Source: JAJEAD01 sp965221555 (lineage in GTDB: Bacteria > Pseudomonadota > Gammaproteobacteria > HK1). From it: 64,000 nt of DNA. Made by a program: the position numbers and the translations under genes. The notes under the pieces are model-generated. The model ran no database searches, had not been told where the DNA came from, and saw only the letters and a program-made list of their open reading frames with translations. The DNA lies in contig OZ244895.1 in the NCBI GenBank assembly GCA_965221555.1, forward strand, positions 2,976,001-3,040,000. Reading direction: 5' to 3'. Shown here in pieces: positions 52,299 to 62,830 of the stretch. Each line of letters begins with the position of its first letter. Position 1 is the first letter of the stretch.

Positions 52299-52916
52299 AT
52301 GGAACTGCTGACTGAGTTTGTCGCGTGGTTTGGACTGGTGGCCCTGGCGTTCGGCGGCCCTGCCGCCTATCAGTACTACATCTCTCCCCGGGGCGCTGCG
52401 CGCCGCAGGATCGCCCGCTCCGAGAGGCACGTTCGGCGATTGCGGGACGTCACGGAGCGCTTCGAGCGCCTGCAAGCCGAACAGCGTTCGGTGGAGGCGC
52501 GGCAGGCGGCCCTGGACACCGACGACATGACCCATGTGGGGACCCTGCAACGGCTGTGCACGGACCTCTCGGGGCGCGCGGACGCCGAACGCCGGTCCCC
52601 CGGCTCGACCACGCTGAAGCAGGAGATGGAGGCACTGCTCGACGCCGCCGCATCGCTCGACAACGAGTACACGCGCAGCGCTTCGCTCGGACACATCCTG
52701 GAGCTCTACGTCCGCGCCGGTCTCCACGAGCATGCGAGAAGCCATGCTCGATGGGTGACCGACATCGCCGTCCGCGATCGCCTCCACCAGGACCCGAACC
52801 TCGCCCCCATCCTGAGATCCAACGGCCCGGCGCTCCTGCTGTTGCGGGTCTGTGCACCGGCGCCGGCGAGCGGGGGCGCATCCACGCCCGTGCCTCGGCC
52901 GAAGTCGGCGGAGTGA
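52299..52916 (+). CDS. Small membrane-anchored coiled-coil protein, unknown function
   Basis: 205 residues that I do not recognise. One N-terminal membrane helix (FVAWFGLVALAFGGPAAYQYY) is followed by a basic stretch SPRGAARRRIAR and a predicted coiled coil (ERHVRRLRDVTERFERLQAE and after). The C-terminal region (ASLGHILELYVRAGLHEHAR) is helical, reminiscent of a degenerate TPR pair. The tail is Pro/Ser-rich. A GGGGAG site 9 bp before ATG 52299 supports the start. It is isolated between long intergenic stretches. Confidence 0.6.
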   Translation: MELLTEFVAWFGLVALAFGGPAAYQYYISPRGAARRRIARSERHVRRLRDVTERFERLQAEQRSVEARQAALDTDDMTHVGTLQRLCTDLSGRADAERRSPGSTTLKQEMEALLDAAASLDNEYTRSASLGHILELYVRAGLHEHARSHARWVTDIAVRDRLHQDPNLAPILRSNGPALLLLRVCAPAPASGGASTPVPRPKSAE

Positions 52917-53306
52917 GCCTGATCCTGCGGGTTTCGCCGAGTCGCGGAGCTGCGGTTCTCCTACCCTCCGTGTTGCTGGAATAGCGCAGGAGCGGGAGAC
53001 GCTGGCCGCTCCATTTGGCCAGTCACCGACAAGCAGATCGAATCTTGCGGGGAGGTTGCGTACGCGGAGCGCCGCGCGCGGCGCGTCGGTGAGACTTTCG
53101 GGCTCATCAATGGTAGTTATTATTCAAAAACAATAGGTTGACGACAGGTATGCGCTATCCTGCGCAGCACTGCGATCAAAGCTCCAATCCGTCGCATCGG
53201 TGCGCTCGACAGGCGGATATGACGAATCCTTTACCCTGGATTCGTGCTAGCATAATTTGATGGCAGCCCGCCCCGACGGACTGCCAATCAAGCAGGAGAC
53301 GCCGGT
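52917..53306. other. Intergenic region before the FitAB-like pair
   Basis: 390 bp with no gene visible. Moderately AT-rich between 53100 and 53140. The operator and promoter of the toxin-antitoxin pair are at its right end. Confidence 0.5.
53222..53245. promoter_or_regulatory. Palindromic operator of the FitAB-like pair
   Basis: ACGAATCC and GGATTCGT are perfect 8-bp arms around TTTACCCT. A -10-like CATAAT follows at 53251-53256. The antitoxin ATG is 62 bp downstream, so this is a likely ribbon-helix-helix dimer site. Confidence 0.7.
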
Positions 53307-53564
53307 ATGGGCACCAGCATCACCGTCCGCGACATCGATCCCGGCGACAAATCCTGGCTGCGCCGCGAGGCGCAGCAGATCGGCGTCTCCATGGAGGAGC
53401 TGGTCCGTCGCCTGATCCACGAGAAGCGCACCAGGACCGAGCGCCGGCTCAAGCCGTCCGAAGCCTTCGCGCGGCATTTCGGCGAGGAGCACGGCGTCGA
53501 GTTGCCACCTCTGGCCCGATGTGGCTACAAACCGCTCACCTTTTCCGCCAAAGACAAGGAATGA
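53307..53564 (+). CDS. FitA/VapB-like ribbon-helix-helix antitoxin
   Basis: 85 residues. The N-terminus TSITVRDIDPGDKSWLRREA, with QIGVSMEELVRRLIHE, is an Arc/FitA ribbon-helix-helix; the C-terminal part, PPLARCGYKPLTFSAKD, would wrap the toxin. It neutralises the downstream PIN toxin and represses the operon. AGGAGA lies 7 bp before the ATG. Its stop overlaps the toxin ATG (ATGA). Confidence 0.85.
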   Translation: MGTSITVRDIDPGDKSWLRREAQQIGVSMEELVRRLIHEKRTRTERRLKPSEAFARHFGEEHGVELPPLARCGYKPLTFSAKDKE

Positions 53565-54010
53565 CCGCCCCTCTTGCATGGCTGATAGATGCGAACATCA
53601 TCTCCGAGATGATGCAGCCGCAGCCTGAGCCGCGTGTCGCCGCCTTTCTGGATTCGATCGCCGCCGACGGTATCGGCCTCGCCTCCATCACCGTCTGGGA
53701 AATACTCAACGGTATCGGGCAAGTCGATCCCGGCCGGCGCCGGCGGGGCCTCACAGACCGTTTCCACAACCTCCTCGACGAGCTGTTCGAGGATCGGATC
53801 GTCGAGTGGACCCTGGCCGACGCCCGAGAGTGCGCGCGGATCATGGAGAACAAGCGTCGTCGCGGCGAGACCCTCGACGACCACGTGCCCGATGCCTTCC
53901 TCGCGGCAGCGGCGGCTACCCGCGGGCTTGCCGTGGTCACCCGCAACACAAGCGAATTTCGCAACACCGGCATCGAGACTGTCGACCCCTGGACCACCGG
54001 GCCATACTGA
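53561..54010 (+). CDS. FitB/VapC-like PIN-domain toxin
   Basis: 149 residues. The PIN acids are D9 (LIDANIISEMM), E in VWEILNG, D in DDHVPDAFLAAAAATRG and the final NTSEFRNTGIE, the usual four positions. Such toxins cleave specific RNAs. It starts inside the antitoxin stop with AAGGA ahead of it, so the pair is translationally coupled. It is intact. dxs begins 124 bp downstream. Confidence 0.88.
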   Translation: MTAPLAWLIDANIISEMMQPQPEPRVAAFLDSIAADGIGLASITVWEILNGIGQVDPGRRRRGLTDRFHNLLDELFEDRIVEWTLADARECARIMENKRRRGETLDDHVPDAFLAAAAATRGLAVVTRNTSEFRNTGIETVDPWTTGPY

Positions 54011-54081
54011 GCCTGGGCCCAGATTGAGGTGGTCCCACGTTACCGGACACCTCATCCGCCGGACATGAACGCGGACCCGGA

Positions 54082-54109
54082 TTGCACGAGAATCGAGCCT
54101 GGATGATAC
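54082..54109 (+). promoter_or_regulatory. Candidate dxs promoter
   Basis: TTGCAC (54082-54087) and TGATAC (54104-54109) with a 16-bp spacer, 26 bp before the dxs ATG. Confidence 0.4.
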
Positions 54110-54134
54110 GCTCGCGCGCGAGGCGCCAGCACCC

Positions 54135-56000
54135 ATGCAATCCCCCCGCTTTCCCCTGCTCTCCCGGATAGAGAGTCCCGCCGACCTGCGCGGCCTGCCG
54201 CAGTCGGAGCTGCCGGCCGTGGTGCGAGAGCTCAGGGAATTCCTGATCGAGAGCGTGTCGGAATCCACCGGGCACTTCGCCGCCGGGCTCGGAGCGATCG
54301 AGCTGACCGTCGCCCTGCACTACCTCTACGACACTCCCGAGGACCGGATCGTGTGGGACGTCGGCCACCAGGCCTATCCGCACAAGATCCTCTCCGGGCG
54401 GCGAGACCGGATGCACACGGTGCGCAAGTGGCAGGGCCTTGCACCCTTCCCGCGACGCGCGGAGAGCCCCTTCGACACCTTCGGGGTCGGTCACGCCGGC
54501 ACCTCGGTGGGCGCGGCGCTCGGCATGGCGATCGGAGCCCGCCAGAGCGATGCGTCGAGGAAGGTGGTGGCGGTCATCGGGGACGGAGGCCTGACCTGCG
54601 GCATGGCGCTCGAGGCGCTCAACCACGCCGGCGACATCGCGCCCGACCTCCTGGTCATTCTCAACGACAACGAGATGTCCATCTCTCCCAATGTGGGCGC
54701 CCTTACCAAGCGCTTCGCCCAGATGCTCTCCGGCAAGCTGTACGCGAGCGTGCGCGAAGGCGGCAAAAAGGCGTTGCGGCGCATGCCCACGATGTGGGAG
54801 CTCGCGCGGCGCGCGGAGGAGCACGTGAAGGGTCTGATCGTGCCCGGCACCCTCTTCGAGGAATTCGGTTTCAACTACATCGGCCCCATCGACGGCCACG
54901 ACCTGTCGGCGCTGCTCTCGACGCTGCGCAACCTGCAAGCGCTGCGCGGACCACAGCTCCTGCACATCATCACGAGAAAGGGCAAGGGCTACCCCCCGGC
55001 GGAGGCGGACCCGGTGAAGTACCACGGGGTGGCCGCGCCCTTCGACCCGGGGGTCGGCATCGAGCCGGGCGGCGCTTCGCCCGGCCCCACCTACTCCCAG
55101 GTCTTCGGAGACTGGCTGTGCGACATGGCCGCGCGCGACGCGCGCCTGGTCGGCATCACGCCCGCGATGCGCGAGGGCTCGAAGATGGAGCGCTTCGCCC
55201 GCGAGTATCCGGGACGCTACTTCGATGTCGGCATCGCCGAACAGCACAGTGTGACGGTGGCCGCGGGCATGGCCTGCGAGGGACTCAAACCCGTGGTCGC
55301 GATCTACTCGACCTTCCTGCAGCGGGCCTACGATCAGGTCGTGCACGACGTGGTGATCCAGGGGCTGCCGGTGCTCTTTGCCATCGACCGGGCGGGGCTG
55401 GTGGGAGGAGACGGGCCCACCCACGCCGGCGCCTTCGATGTCTCCTTCCTGCGCTGCCTGCCCGGCATCGTCCTGATGGCGCCCGCGGACGAGAACGAGA
55501 CCCGGCAGATGCTCTACACCGGGTTCGGCCTCGACGGCCCGGCGGCGGTGCGCTACCCGCGCGGCGCCGGCCCCGGGGCGCCGGTGGAAGAAGAGATGCA
55601 CGCGCTTCCGATCGGGCGCGCGGAGCAGCGCCGACACGGGCGGGACCTCGCCATCCTGTCCTTCGGGCCGATGCTTCAGTACGCGCTCGAAGCGGCGGAG
55701 GAGCTCGATGCCAGCGTCGTCAACATGCGCTTCGTCAAGCCGCTCGACGAGGAGATGATTCTCACGATGGCGGCCACCCACGAGCGCCTGCTCACCGTGG
55801 AGGAGAACGCGCTCCCGGGTGGAGCGGGCAGCGCGGTGAACGAGGTGCTGCTCGCGCATGGCGCGTCGGCGCGGGTGTGCAACCACGCCCTCCCCGACCG
55901 CTTCATCGACCAAGGCTCGCGCGCCGACATGCTACGCGACGCGGGGCTGGATACCGAAGGCATCCTCGCCGCGGCGCGGGCCTTGCAGGGCAGGCCCTGA
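54135..56000 (+). CDS. dxs: 1-deoxy-D-xylulose-5-phosphate synthase
   Basis: 621 residues. DVGHQAYPHKILSGRRD, FGVGHAGTSVGAALGMAIG, the thiamine-diphosphate motif GDGGLTCGMALEAL with NDNEMSISPN, and later DVGIAEQHSVTVAAGMACEG plus FLQRAYDQ are all present. It joins pyruvate and glyceraldehyde-3-phosphate in the first step of the MEP isoprenoid route. Small departures from the common sequence (GHAGTS for GHSSTS; STGHFAAGLG for SGGHFAANLG) suggest a divergent lineage, not loss of function. It runs convergent to a squalene/phytoene synthase gene 114 bp away. Confidence 0.95.
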   Translation: MQSPRFPLLSRIESPADLRGLPQSELPAVVRELREFLIESVSESTGHFAAGLGAIELTVALHYLYDTPEDRIVWDVGHQAYPHKILSGRRDRMHTVRKWQGLAPFPRRAESPFDTFGVGHAGTSVGAALGMAIGARQSDASRKVVAVIGDGGLTCGMALEALNHAGDIAPDLLVILNDNEMSISPNVGALTKRFAQMLSGKLYASVREGGKKALRRMPTMWELARRAEEHVKGLIVPGTLFEEFGFNYIGPIDGHDLSALLSTLRNLQALRGPQLLHIITRKGKGYPPAEADPVKYHGVAAPFDPGVGIEPGGASPGPTYSQVFGDWLCDMAARDARLVGITPAMREGSKMERFAREYPGRYFDVGIAEQHSVTVAAGMACEGLKPVVAIYSTFLQRAYDQVVHDVVIQGLPVLFAIDRAGLVGGDGPTHAGAFDVSFLRCLPGIVLMAPADENETRQMLYTGFGLDGPAAVRYPRGAGPGAPVEEEMHALPIGRAEQRRHGRDLAILSFGPMLQYALEAAEELDASVVNMRFVKPLDEEMILTMAATHERLLTVEENALPGGAGSAVNEVLLAHGASARVCNHALPDRFIDQGSRADMLRDAGLDTEGILAAARALQGRP

Positions 56001-56114
56001 TACGACGTCCGAAGCGCGGCGTGGCCGTGCGTACCCGGAGGCGATGGCATCGGCCGTCCGGTGGCCGACGCCCCCCGGCCATGCCCGGCGCGGGGACCCG
56101 GCTGCGGTGACAGC

Positions 56115-57164
56115 TCAGCCGCGCGCGAACGCGCCGTCGGGCGCGGCAGGCAGCGGTCGAGTCAAGAAAGCGAACAGCCCTCGGAGTATCGGATCGCGGC
56201 GGGCCGTGAGATCCGTGACCAGCACCGTCGCCCCGACGCTGGCATGGGAGATCTTGACTTCGTCTCCGGCGCGGAAATCGAGCCGTGCGTGGATTCTTCG
56301 CAGGGTGAGCACCGCCATCCCCAGCGCTCGCAGGCAGAAGCGCCGGATGCCCTCCTCACCGCCGGGCACCATCAGCGTGTAGGCGAGCGCGCTCGCGAGA
56401 TGCTGGCGGGCGATGCCGATCAGCTCCGCGAGACCCCGTTCGAAAGCGGGGTTTTGGGTATCCGTCGCAAGGTCATCGAGGTCGAATCCGGCACGTGCGA
56501 ACACGTCTCGCGGCAACCAGCACGCGCCCCTCGCGCGGTCTTCCCACAGGTCCTTCAGGATGTTGGTCATCTGCAGACCCTGTCCGAAGGACACCGCAAG
56601 CTCGAGCAGCCGGGCACGCTGCGGATCGATGGCGGGAACGTGCTCGCAGAAAAGCTCGGTCAGCATCTCCCCCACCACTCCGGCCACGTGGTAGCAGTAG
56701 CGATCGAGGTCCCTCATGCGGGGAAGCCCGGAGAGCGTGCTGCCTTTCTGAAACTCCGCCATGCCTTTCGACATGACGCGCACGCAGCGCTGCAACGCCT
56801 CTCGCTGACGGGGAGAGAACGAGTGGGTGATCCGCACCACGCGAGCGGTGTTGCGAATGAGGTCGCGCTCCTCCTCGGTCGTGTGTCGAGAAAGCAGCGG
56901 GTGCAGGCTGCGCACGAAATGGTCCGGGCTCTCCTCGCCGGCGAGCACGGCATTGAAGAGCTCCGAAAGCCGCCCCTTCTCGAGCGCGTCGAGAGCAGGC
57001 TCGTCTTCGATGGTGTCAGCGATTCGGCAGAGCAGATAGGCGTTGCCGACCGCACGGGAGAGGGGCCCGGGCAACTGCGGGATGGTGAGCGCGAAGGTGC
57101 GCGACACCCCCTGCAGAATCCGCTCCTGACAGGCCAGATCGGCGCTCGGAGGCAGCTCGTTCAC
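56115..57164 (-). CDS. Squalene/phytoene synthase family enzyme, probable squalene synthase
   Basis: 349 residues. The first Asp-rich motif occurs as CRIADTIEDEP, after GVSRTFALTIPQLPGPLS, and the second as LQMTNILKDLWEDRARG. It condenses two farnesyl diphosphates (squalene) or two geranylgeranyl diphosphates (phytoene); the wording ALTIPQLP and TNILKDLWED is nearer to bacterial squalene synthases, which would feed hopanoids or sterols, but this is inference. It converges on dxs, tying two isoprenoid steps together. GTG at 57164 has GAGG 6 bp upstream; a GTG at 57176 directly after GGGGAGGG is the alternative. Confidence 0.85.
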   Translation of the reverse strand: MNELPPSADLACQERILQGVSRTFALTIPQLPGPLSRAVGNAYLLCRIADTIEDEPALDALEKGRLSELFNAVLAGEESPDHFVRSLHPLLSRHTTEEERDLIRNTARVVRITHSFSPRQREALQRCVRVMSKGMAEFQKGSTLSGLPRMRDLDRYCYHVAGVVGEMLTELFCEHVPAIDPQRARLLELAVSFGQGLQMTNILKDLWEDRARGACWLPRDVFARAGFDLDDLATDTQNPAFERGLAELIGIARQHLASALAYTLMVPGGEEGIRRFCLRALGMAVLTLRRIHARLDFRAGDEVKISHASVGATVLVTDLTARRDPILRGLFAFLTRPLPAAPDGAFARG

Positions 57165-57248
57165 CGATTGCCTCACCCCTCCCCACCCGCACAACCCGGG
57201 AGATGGTGCCCCAGCGCGAAGAGAGGACGCAACTTCGAAGGCAAGACG

Positions 57249-57300
57249 GAAGTGCGGGCTACTGTCTCGGCATCCTGGCGCCCTCGCAACGAAAGTCGGT
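57249..57300 (-). repeat. Dispersed intergenic repeat, copy 6 (5' end fragment)
   Basis: Minus-strand TTCGTTGCGAGGGCGCCAGG then ATGCCGAGACAGTAGCCCGC matches the opening of copy 1 (GTAGCGAGGGCGCCAAGATG). Only this end remains. Confidence 0.45.
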
Positions 57301-57405
57301 GTGGTTTGCGGGCTTGGCGCCACCGGCGGCTCTTCGCTACTGCGCGCGGGGCTTCACCGCCCGGGGATCGGCGCTCTGCCCGCCGGGACCCACGGAAATC
57401 CCTTC

Positions 57406-57434
57406 TTGCTGGCCTCAAGCGCCCTGCCTATAGT
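57406..57434 (+). promoter_or_regulatory. Promoter of the isocitrate dehydrogenase-CBS gene
   Basis: TTGCTG (57406-57411), a 17-bp spacer and TATAGT (57429-57434), leaving a leader of about 30 nt with a GGGAG ribosome site before the ATG. Confidence 0.6.
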
Positions 57435-57470
57435 GCCCGCGCCAGCACCACCACCCCGGCGGGAGCCATC

Positions 57471-59237
<1,767 letters not shown>

Positions 59238-59520
59238 GGGGTCTTCGCCACGAGGAGAGGGGTTGGGGTACCGGCGGGGCTACCTGAAGCTGACCGGGGA
59301 ATGCCCCTGCCCCGTAGAGGGGTCGGGAGCAAGGCGCCACCAGCGAGCGTGATCGCCCGGGCGAGTCTCCATGGACGGGCACCACCCGCAGTGCTTCACC
59401 GACTCACAGAGCGGGGGCGCATGAACACCGGCGGGGGTCAGGGCGCGCAGGCGTAGCGGAACGGCACCGTCCATGCCGGCAGAGGCGCGTCCGCCAGCGT
59501 GAATCGGCGCGACCGCAGGG

Positions 59521-60051
59521 CTACGGGCCGGGTTTCATCTCCCGCAGGCTCTCCCGGTAACGCCGCGCGTTCTCGACGTAGTGGGTCGCGATTTCGACGA
59601 GACCTTGCTGCTCCGCTTCACTGAGCTTGCGCACCACGCGGCCCGGTGAGCCCACCACGAGGGAACCGTCCGGAATCTCCTTGCCCTCCGGGATGAGGGC
59701 GTTCGCGCCGATCAGGCAGTTGGCGCCGATCACCGCGTGATTGAGCACTATGGCGTTGATTCCGACGAGCGAGTTCTCCCCGATCGTGCAGCCGTGAAGC
59801 ATCGCCATATGGCCGACGCTCACATTGCGATGCAGGGTCAGCGGCACCCCTTCGTCGACGTGCAGGATCGAGCCGTCCTGTACGTTGCAGTTCTCACCGA
59901 TGCGGATGACGTCGTTGTCGGCGCGCACGACGCAGTTGAACCAGATGCTCGCGTTGTTGCCGAGCACGACCGAGCCGACCACGACCGCGTTGGAAGCGAC
60001 GAAGTAGTCGCCGAGGACTTCGACCCGCCGGTCGCCGAGGGAGTGGATCAT
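59521..60051 (-). CDS. Gamma carbonic anhydrase-like trimeric left-handed beta-helix protein
   Basis: 176 residues composed of hexapeptide repeats (VVVGSVVLGNNASIWFNCVV, then IGENCNVQDGSILHVDEGVP). The three zinc-ligand histidines of gamma-carbonic anhydrases appear in ILHVDEG, VGHMAML and MLHGCTIG. A helical C-terminus (AEQQGLVEIATHYVENARRY) closes the trimer. It may hydrate CO2 or be a related PaaY/YrdA-type protein with unknown substrate. I chose ATG 60051, at the family start; the frame is open into the intergenic repeat. Confidence 0.88.
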   Translation of the reverse strand: MIHSLGDRRVEVLGDYFVASNAVVVGSVVLGNNASIWFNCVVRADNDVIRIGENCNVQDGSILHVDEGVPLTLHRNVSVGHMAMLHGCTIGENSLVGINAIVLNHAVIGANCLIGANALIPEGKEIPDGSLVVGSPGRVVRKLSEAEQQGLVEIATHYVENARRYRESLREMKPGP

Positions 60052-60513
60052 GGTGCCGAGGCCTTCCTCTTTCCGCGTTCTCAGCGCATGTTGCGCGCCC
60101 GCCGTCGGCCGCCGCAAGGGGGCGCCGGGACCAGCGGCCGCTGCGTGCATTCCGCAGCCTTCGCTTCCCGGTCGCGGTTCAGCCCCCAAGTTCACCGATT
60201 CTCGATCGCTTCGGGCGCGAAGGTGCCGTGATGGTGGGGCGCCCGGACCGAAAGACGTGCAACAGCGAGCCGGATACAGAAGAAGCGGCGGTTGCTCGAA
60301 CATCCCGGCGAGCAGGAAAGCCACGGATGGCTTACCCAGCCAGAGAGCGAAACTCAATGACCGCGGGGTGAAGCAGGCGGTAGAAGTTACGTCGAATCGG
60401 CGCGACGCAGTTCGGCCTGCAGCCGCGAACATGTTGGCGTCCGCTGGTTGAAAAGTAAGTGAGACTGGCGTTCAGCGCGAACAACGGGCGGAAGGCGCGG
60501 GCGGGACGGCGCG
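60052..60513. other. Intergenic region with dispersed repeat copy 4
   Basis: 462 bp. The right 280 bp are the repeat copy; the left part, next to the carbonic anhydrase start, shows no gene. Confidence 0.6.
60184..60467 (+). repeat. Dispersed intergenic repeat, copy 4 (full length)
   Basis: Begins CCCCAAGTTCACCGATTCTC, runs through GGACCGAAAGACGTGCAACA, GAAAGCCACGGATGGCTTAC and GCAGCCGCGAACATGTTGGC, and ends GTTGAAAAGTAAGTGAGAC. It aligns with copies 1 and 3 over its whole length. Confidence 0.75.
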
Positions 60514-60969
60514 CTATACCTCCGGCGCCGCGTGCCGGCGTATAAGTTCCCGCGCCCAATCGACCCATTCGCGCTCTTCCTTCGACGGGCGCAGCCCCCG
60601 CCAGACCGCAAGCCACTCTCGCAAGCCCCCCGTCTCGGGCGGCGGGTCTTCGCGCGCGAAGGCGTCGAGCCCGCGCCGCGCGAAGGCGCAGGCCTCATCG
60701 TGACGGCTTTCCGCCGCGAGCGCCGAACTCATGGTCCGCAACGCCACGAGATGCCCGGCATCGACATCCAGGGCGCGTTGCGCGTAGTCGATGGCCTGCG
60801 CGTGACGGGCGCTGCGATGGCAGCACAGCGCCAGCATGCCCAGCGTATTGGGGTTCTCTCCCACCTCCTCCAGGAGTTGCTTGAGAACGATGACGGTGGC
60901 CGGGTACTTCTTGAGCGCGAAATTGCGCCGGGCGCGGGCCTCCAACCTCTCGGCGCGGGAGAGGATCAT
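60514..60969 (-). CDS. Tetratricopeptide-repeat protein, cytoplasmic
   Basis: 151 residues. Repeats are seen in FALKKYPATVIVLKQLLEEV, NTLGMLALCCHRSARHAQAI and YAQRALDVDAGHLVALRTMS, then AAESRHDEACAFARRGLDAF. There is no signal peptide. C-terminal WREWLAVWRGLRPS-like Trp-rich segment (REWLAVWRGLR) is not typical TPR. Function unknown; a protein-protein adaptor is likely. It lies 190 bp beyond the GFA gene on the same strand, in the direction of transcription. Confidence 0.7.
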   Translation of the reverse strand: MILSRAERLEARARRNFALKKYPATVIVLKQLLEEVGENPNTLGMLALCCHRSARHAQAIDYAQRALDVDAGHLVALRTMSSALAAESRHDEACAFARRGLDAFAREDPPPETGGLREWLAVWRGLRPSKEEREWVDWARELIRRHAAPEV

Positions 60970-61159
60970 GTCCCCGTCGCCCGGCCGTCCCGCTCCCGCG
61001 GATCACGAAACGCGGGCACGCGGAGGCCGGTGGGGCGAAGGCGCGCGCCAACCTGGGGGGTGCTCAGGCGCACTCTGGCCGTTCTCTCCCGCATCCCTGC
61101 CGCGTCCAACCCCGCCCGTGCCAGCGGCAGCGCGTCCGCGATCGTGAATCGAGGGGACA

Positions 61160-61654
61160 TCAGGTCTCGTCCCGACTCGTGAGCCCCAGTCGCTCGTGCC
61201 ACTCCTCGAGGGACTCTTTCGGATAAGTGGCGAATTGCTGGTCGCGGGATGCCGCTTCCACCCTCACCCAGGCCGGCTTGTCGTCCAGCATGAGATGGGT
61301 GCGTTCCGGGGCAAGCGGCAGCTCGGTGTCGATGGCCGAGGCGAGCGGGTGAACGAGATCCGGCCATCGCGGGTCCCACAGCCACAGCGAGGTCCCGCAG
61401 CGCGCGCAGAAGCTGCGCTCGGCGGGACTTACGCACTCGCTCTCGCCGTCGCGCATCACCGCGTGATAGACGCTGCGGTGTTCCTCTCCCTCCACTTCAA
61501 GCGTCTCGTACCGCGCCCCGAGATTGATCGCGAAGCCGCCGCCTCCGCCGGTCTTGCGGCAGATGTTGCAGTAGCAGAGGTTGAAGGGATAGGGATGCGG
61601 GCACTGGACCCGGAAACGAATCGCAGCGCAATGACATGATCCTTCGAGCAGCAT
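61160..61654 (-). CDS. GFA (glutathione-dependent formaldehyde-activating) family protein
   Basis: 164 residues. Zinc ligands are visible in GSCHCAAIRF, NLCYCNICRKTGGGGGF and ERSFCARCGTSLWLWDP, with the end of the CENP-V/GFA fold. Members bind glutathione adducts; most have no proven enzyme activity. The ATG at 61654 starts at the conserved LEGSCHC, and the long open extension upstream is antisense to the quinone oxidoreductase and histone-deacetylase genes, so it was rejected. Divergent from the oxidoreductase. Confidence 0.88.
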   Translation of the reverse strand: MLLEGSCHCAAIRFRVQCPHPYPFNLCYCNICRKTGGGGGFAINLGARYETLEVEGEEHRSVYHAVMRDGESECVSPAERSFCARCGTSLWLWDPRWPDLVHPLASAIDTELPLAPERTHLMLDDKPAWVRVEAASRDQQFATYPKESLEEWHERLGLTSRDET

Positions 61655-61816
61655 GGTCAGGCACCTTGTCTTCGGCCTGCGTCGAATGTCCGTCATCCGG
61701 CCCGCACGAGGCAACCCGTCGCGCGTGTTCGCACGCCACCGCCGCTTCCCGGGATTTTCCCCCGCGCCGCGCCCCGCGATAATGGCGGCCTCCCTCCCCC
61801 ACCACAGGTGTCCGCC

Positions 61817-62791
61817 ATGCCCCATGCGATCAGAGTCCACGAAACCGGCGGCGCCGAAGTCCTGCGTTGGGAAGAGGTCGATGTCGGGACGCCCGGTCCC
61901 GGCGAAGTGCGGGTGCGCCACACCGCGGTGGGGCTCAACTTCATCGACACCTATCACCGCACCGGTCTCTACCCCTTGCCGCTTCCCTTCGTTCCCGGAC
62001 TGGAGGCGGCGGGTGTGGTGGAAAGCGTCGGCGACGGGGTCGCGGACTTCGAAGCGGGCGATCGGGTGGCCTACGGGGCGGGACCGATCGGCGCCTACAG
62101 CGAAGCGCGCCTGATGCCCGCGGACCGGCTGGTGCGCATTCCGCCGGGGGTCGACGACCGCAGCGCGGCGGCGATGATGCTGCAGGGCATGACGGTCGAG
62201 TATCTGCTGCGCCGCACCTACCGGGTTCGGTCGGGCGACACCATCCTCCTGCATGCCGCCGCGGGCGGAGTGGGTCTCATCGCCTGCCAGTGGGCGAAGC
62301 ATCTCGGAGCGACGGTGATCGGTACCGTCGGCAGCGACGAGAAGGCCGCGCTCGCCCGTGCCCACGGCTGCGACCACCCCGTGGTCTACACCCGCGAGTC
62401 CTTTGTGGAACGGGTGAAGGAGCTGACCGGCGCGCGCGGGGTGCCGGTGGTCTACGACTCGGTAGGGCGGGACACTTTCGCGGACTCCCTGGAGTGCCTG
62501 TCGCCGCGTGGCCTGATGGTGAGCTTCGGCCAGTCCTCGGGCTCGGTGCCCCCCTTCGATCCGGGAATTCTGAGCGCAAAGGGATCGCTCTTTCTCACCC
62601 GTCCCACTCTCATGCACTACGTCGCCGCCCGCGATGACCTGGAACGCTCCGCCACCGCCCTCTTCGACGTGGTGGCGGGCGGTCACGTGAAGGTGGAGGT
62701 GCGCCAGACCTTCCCGCTCGCGGATGCGGCCGAAGCCCACCGCGCGCTGGAAGGGCGCCGTACCACCGGCTCCACTGTACTCGTGCCCTGA
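61817..62791 (+). CDS. Quinone oxidoreductase (zeta-crystallin-like, MDR family)
   Basis: 324 residues. The medium-chain reductase fold without zinc ligands: GEVRVRHTAVGLNFIDTYHR, PGLEAAGVVESVG, and AAAGGVGLIACQWAKHLG, which binds NADPH. The C-terminus keeps FPLADAAEAHRALEGRRTTG. It reduces quinones by one electron or reduces alkenals. ATG 61817 follows AGGTG; a GTG 9 bp earlier is a weaker option. Histone-deacetylase-family gene follows 39 bp later, probably the same transcript. Confidence 0.92.
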   Translation: MPHAIRVHETGGAEVLRWEEVDVGTPGPGEVRVRHTAVGLNFIDTYHRTGLYPLPLPFVPGLEAAGVVESVGDGVADFEAGDRVAYGAGPIGAYSEARLMPADRLVRIPPGVDDRSAAAMMLQGMTVEYLLRRTYRVRSGDTILLHAAAGGVGLIACQWAKHLGATVIGTVGSDEKAALARAHGCDHPVVYTRESFVERVKELTGARGVPVVYDSVGRDTFADSLECLSPRGLMVSFGQSSGSVPPFDPGILSAKGSLFLTRPTLMHYVAARDDLERSATALFDVVAGGHVKVEVRQTFPLADAAEAHRALEGRRTTGSTVLVP

Positions 62792-62830
62792 CCCGCGCCC
62801 CGACCCCAGGCGCCGCACCGGAGCCCCGCC

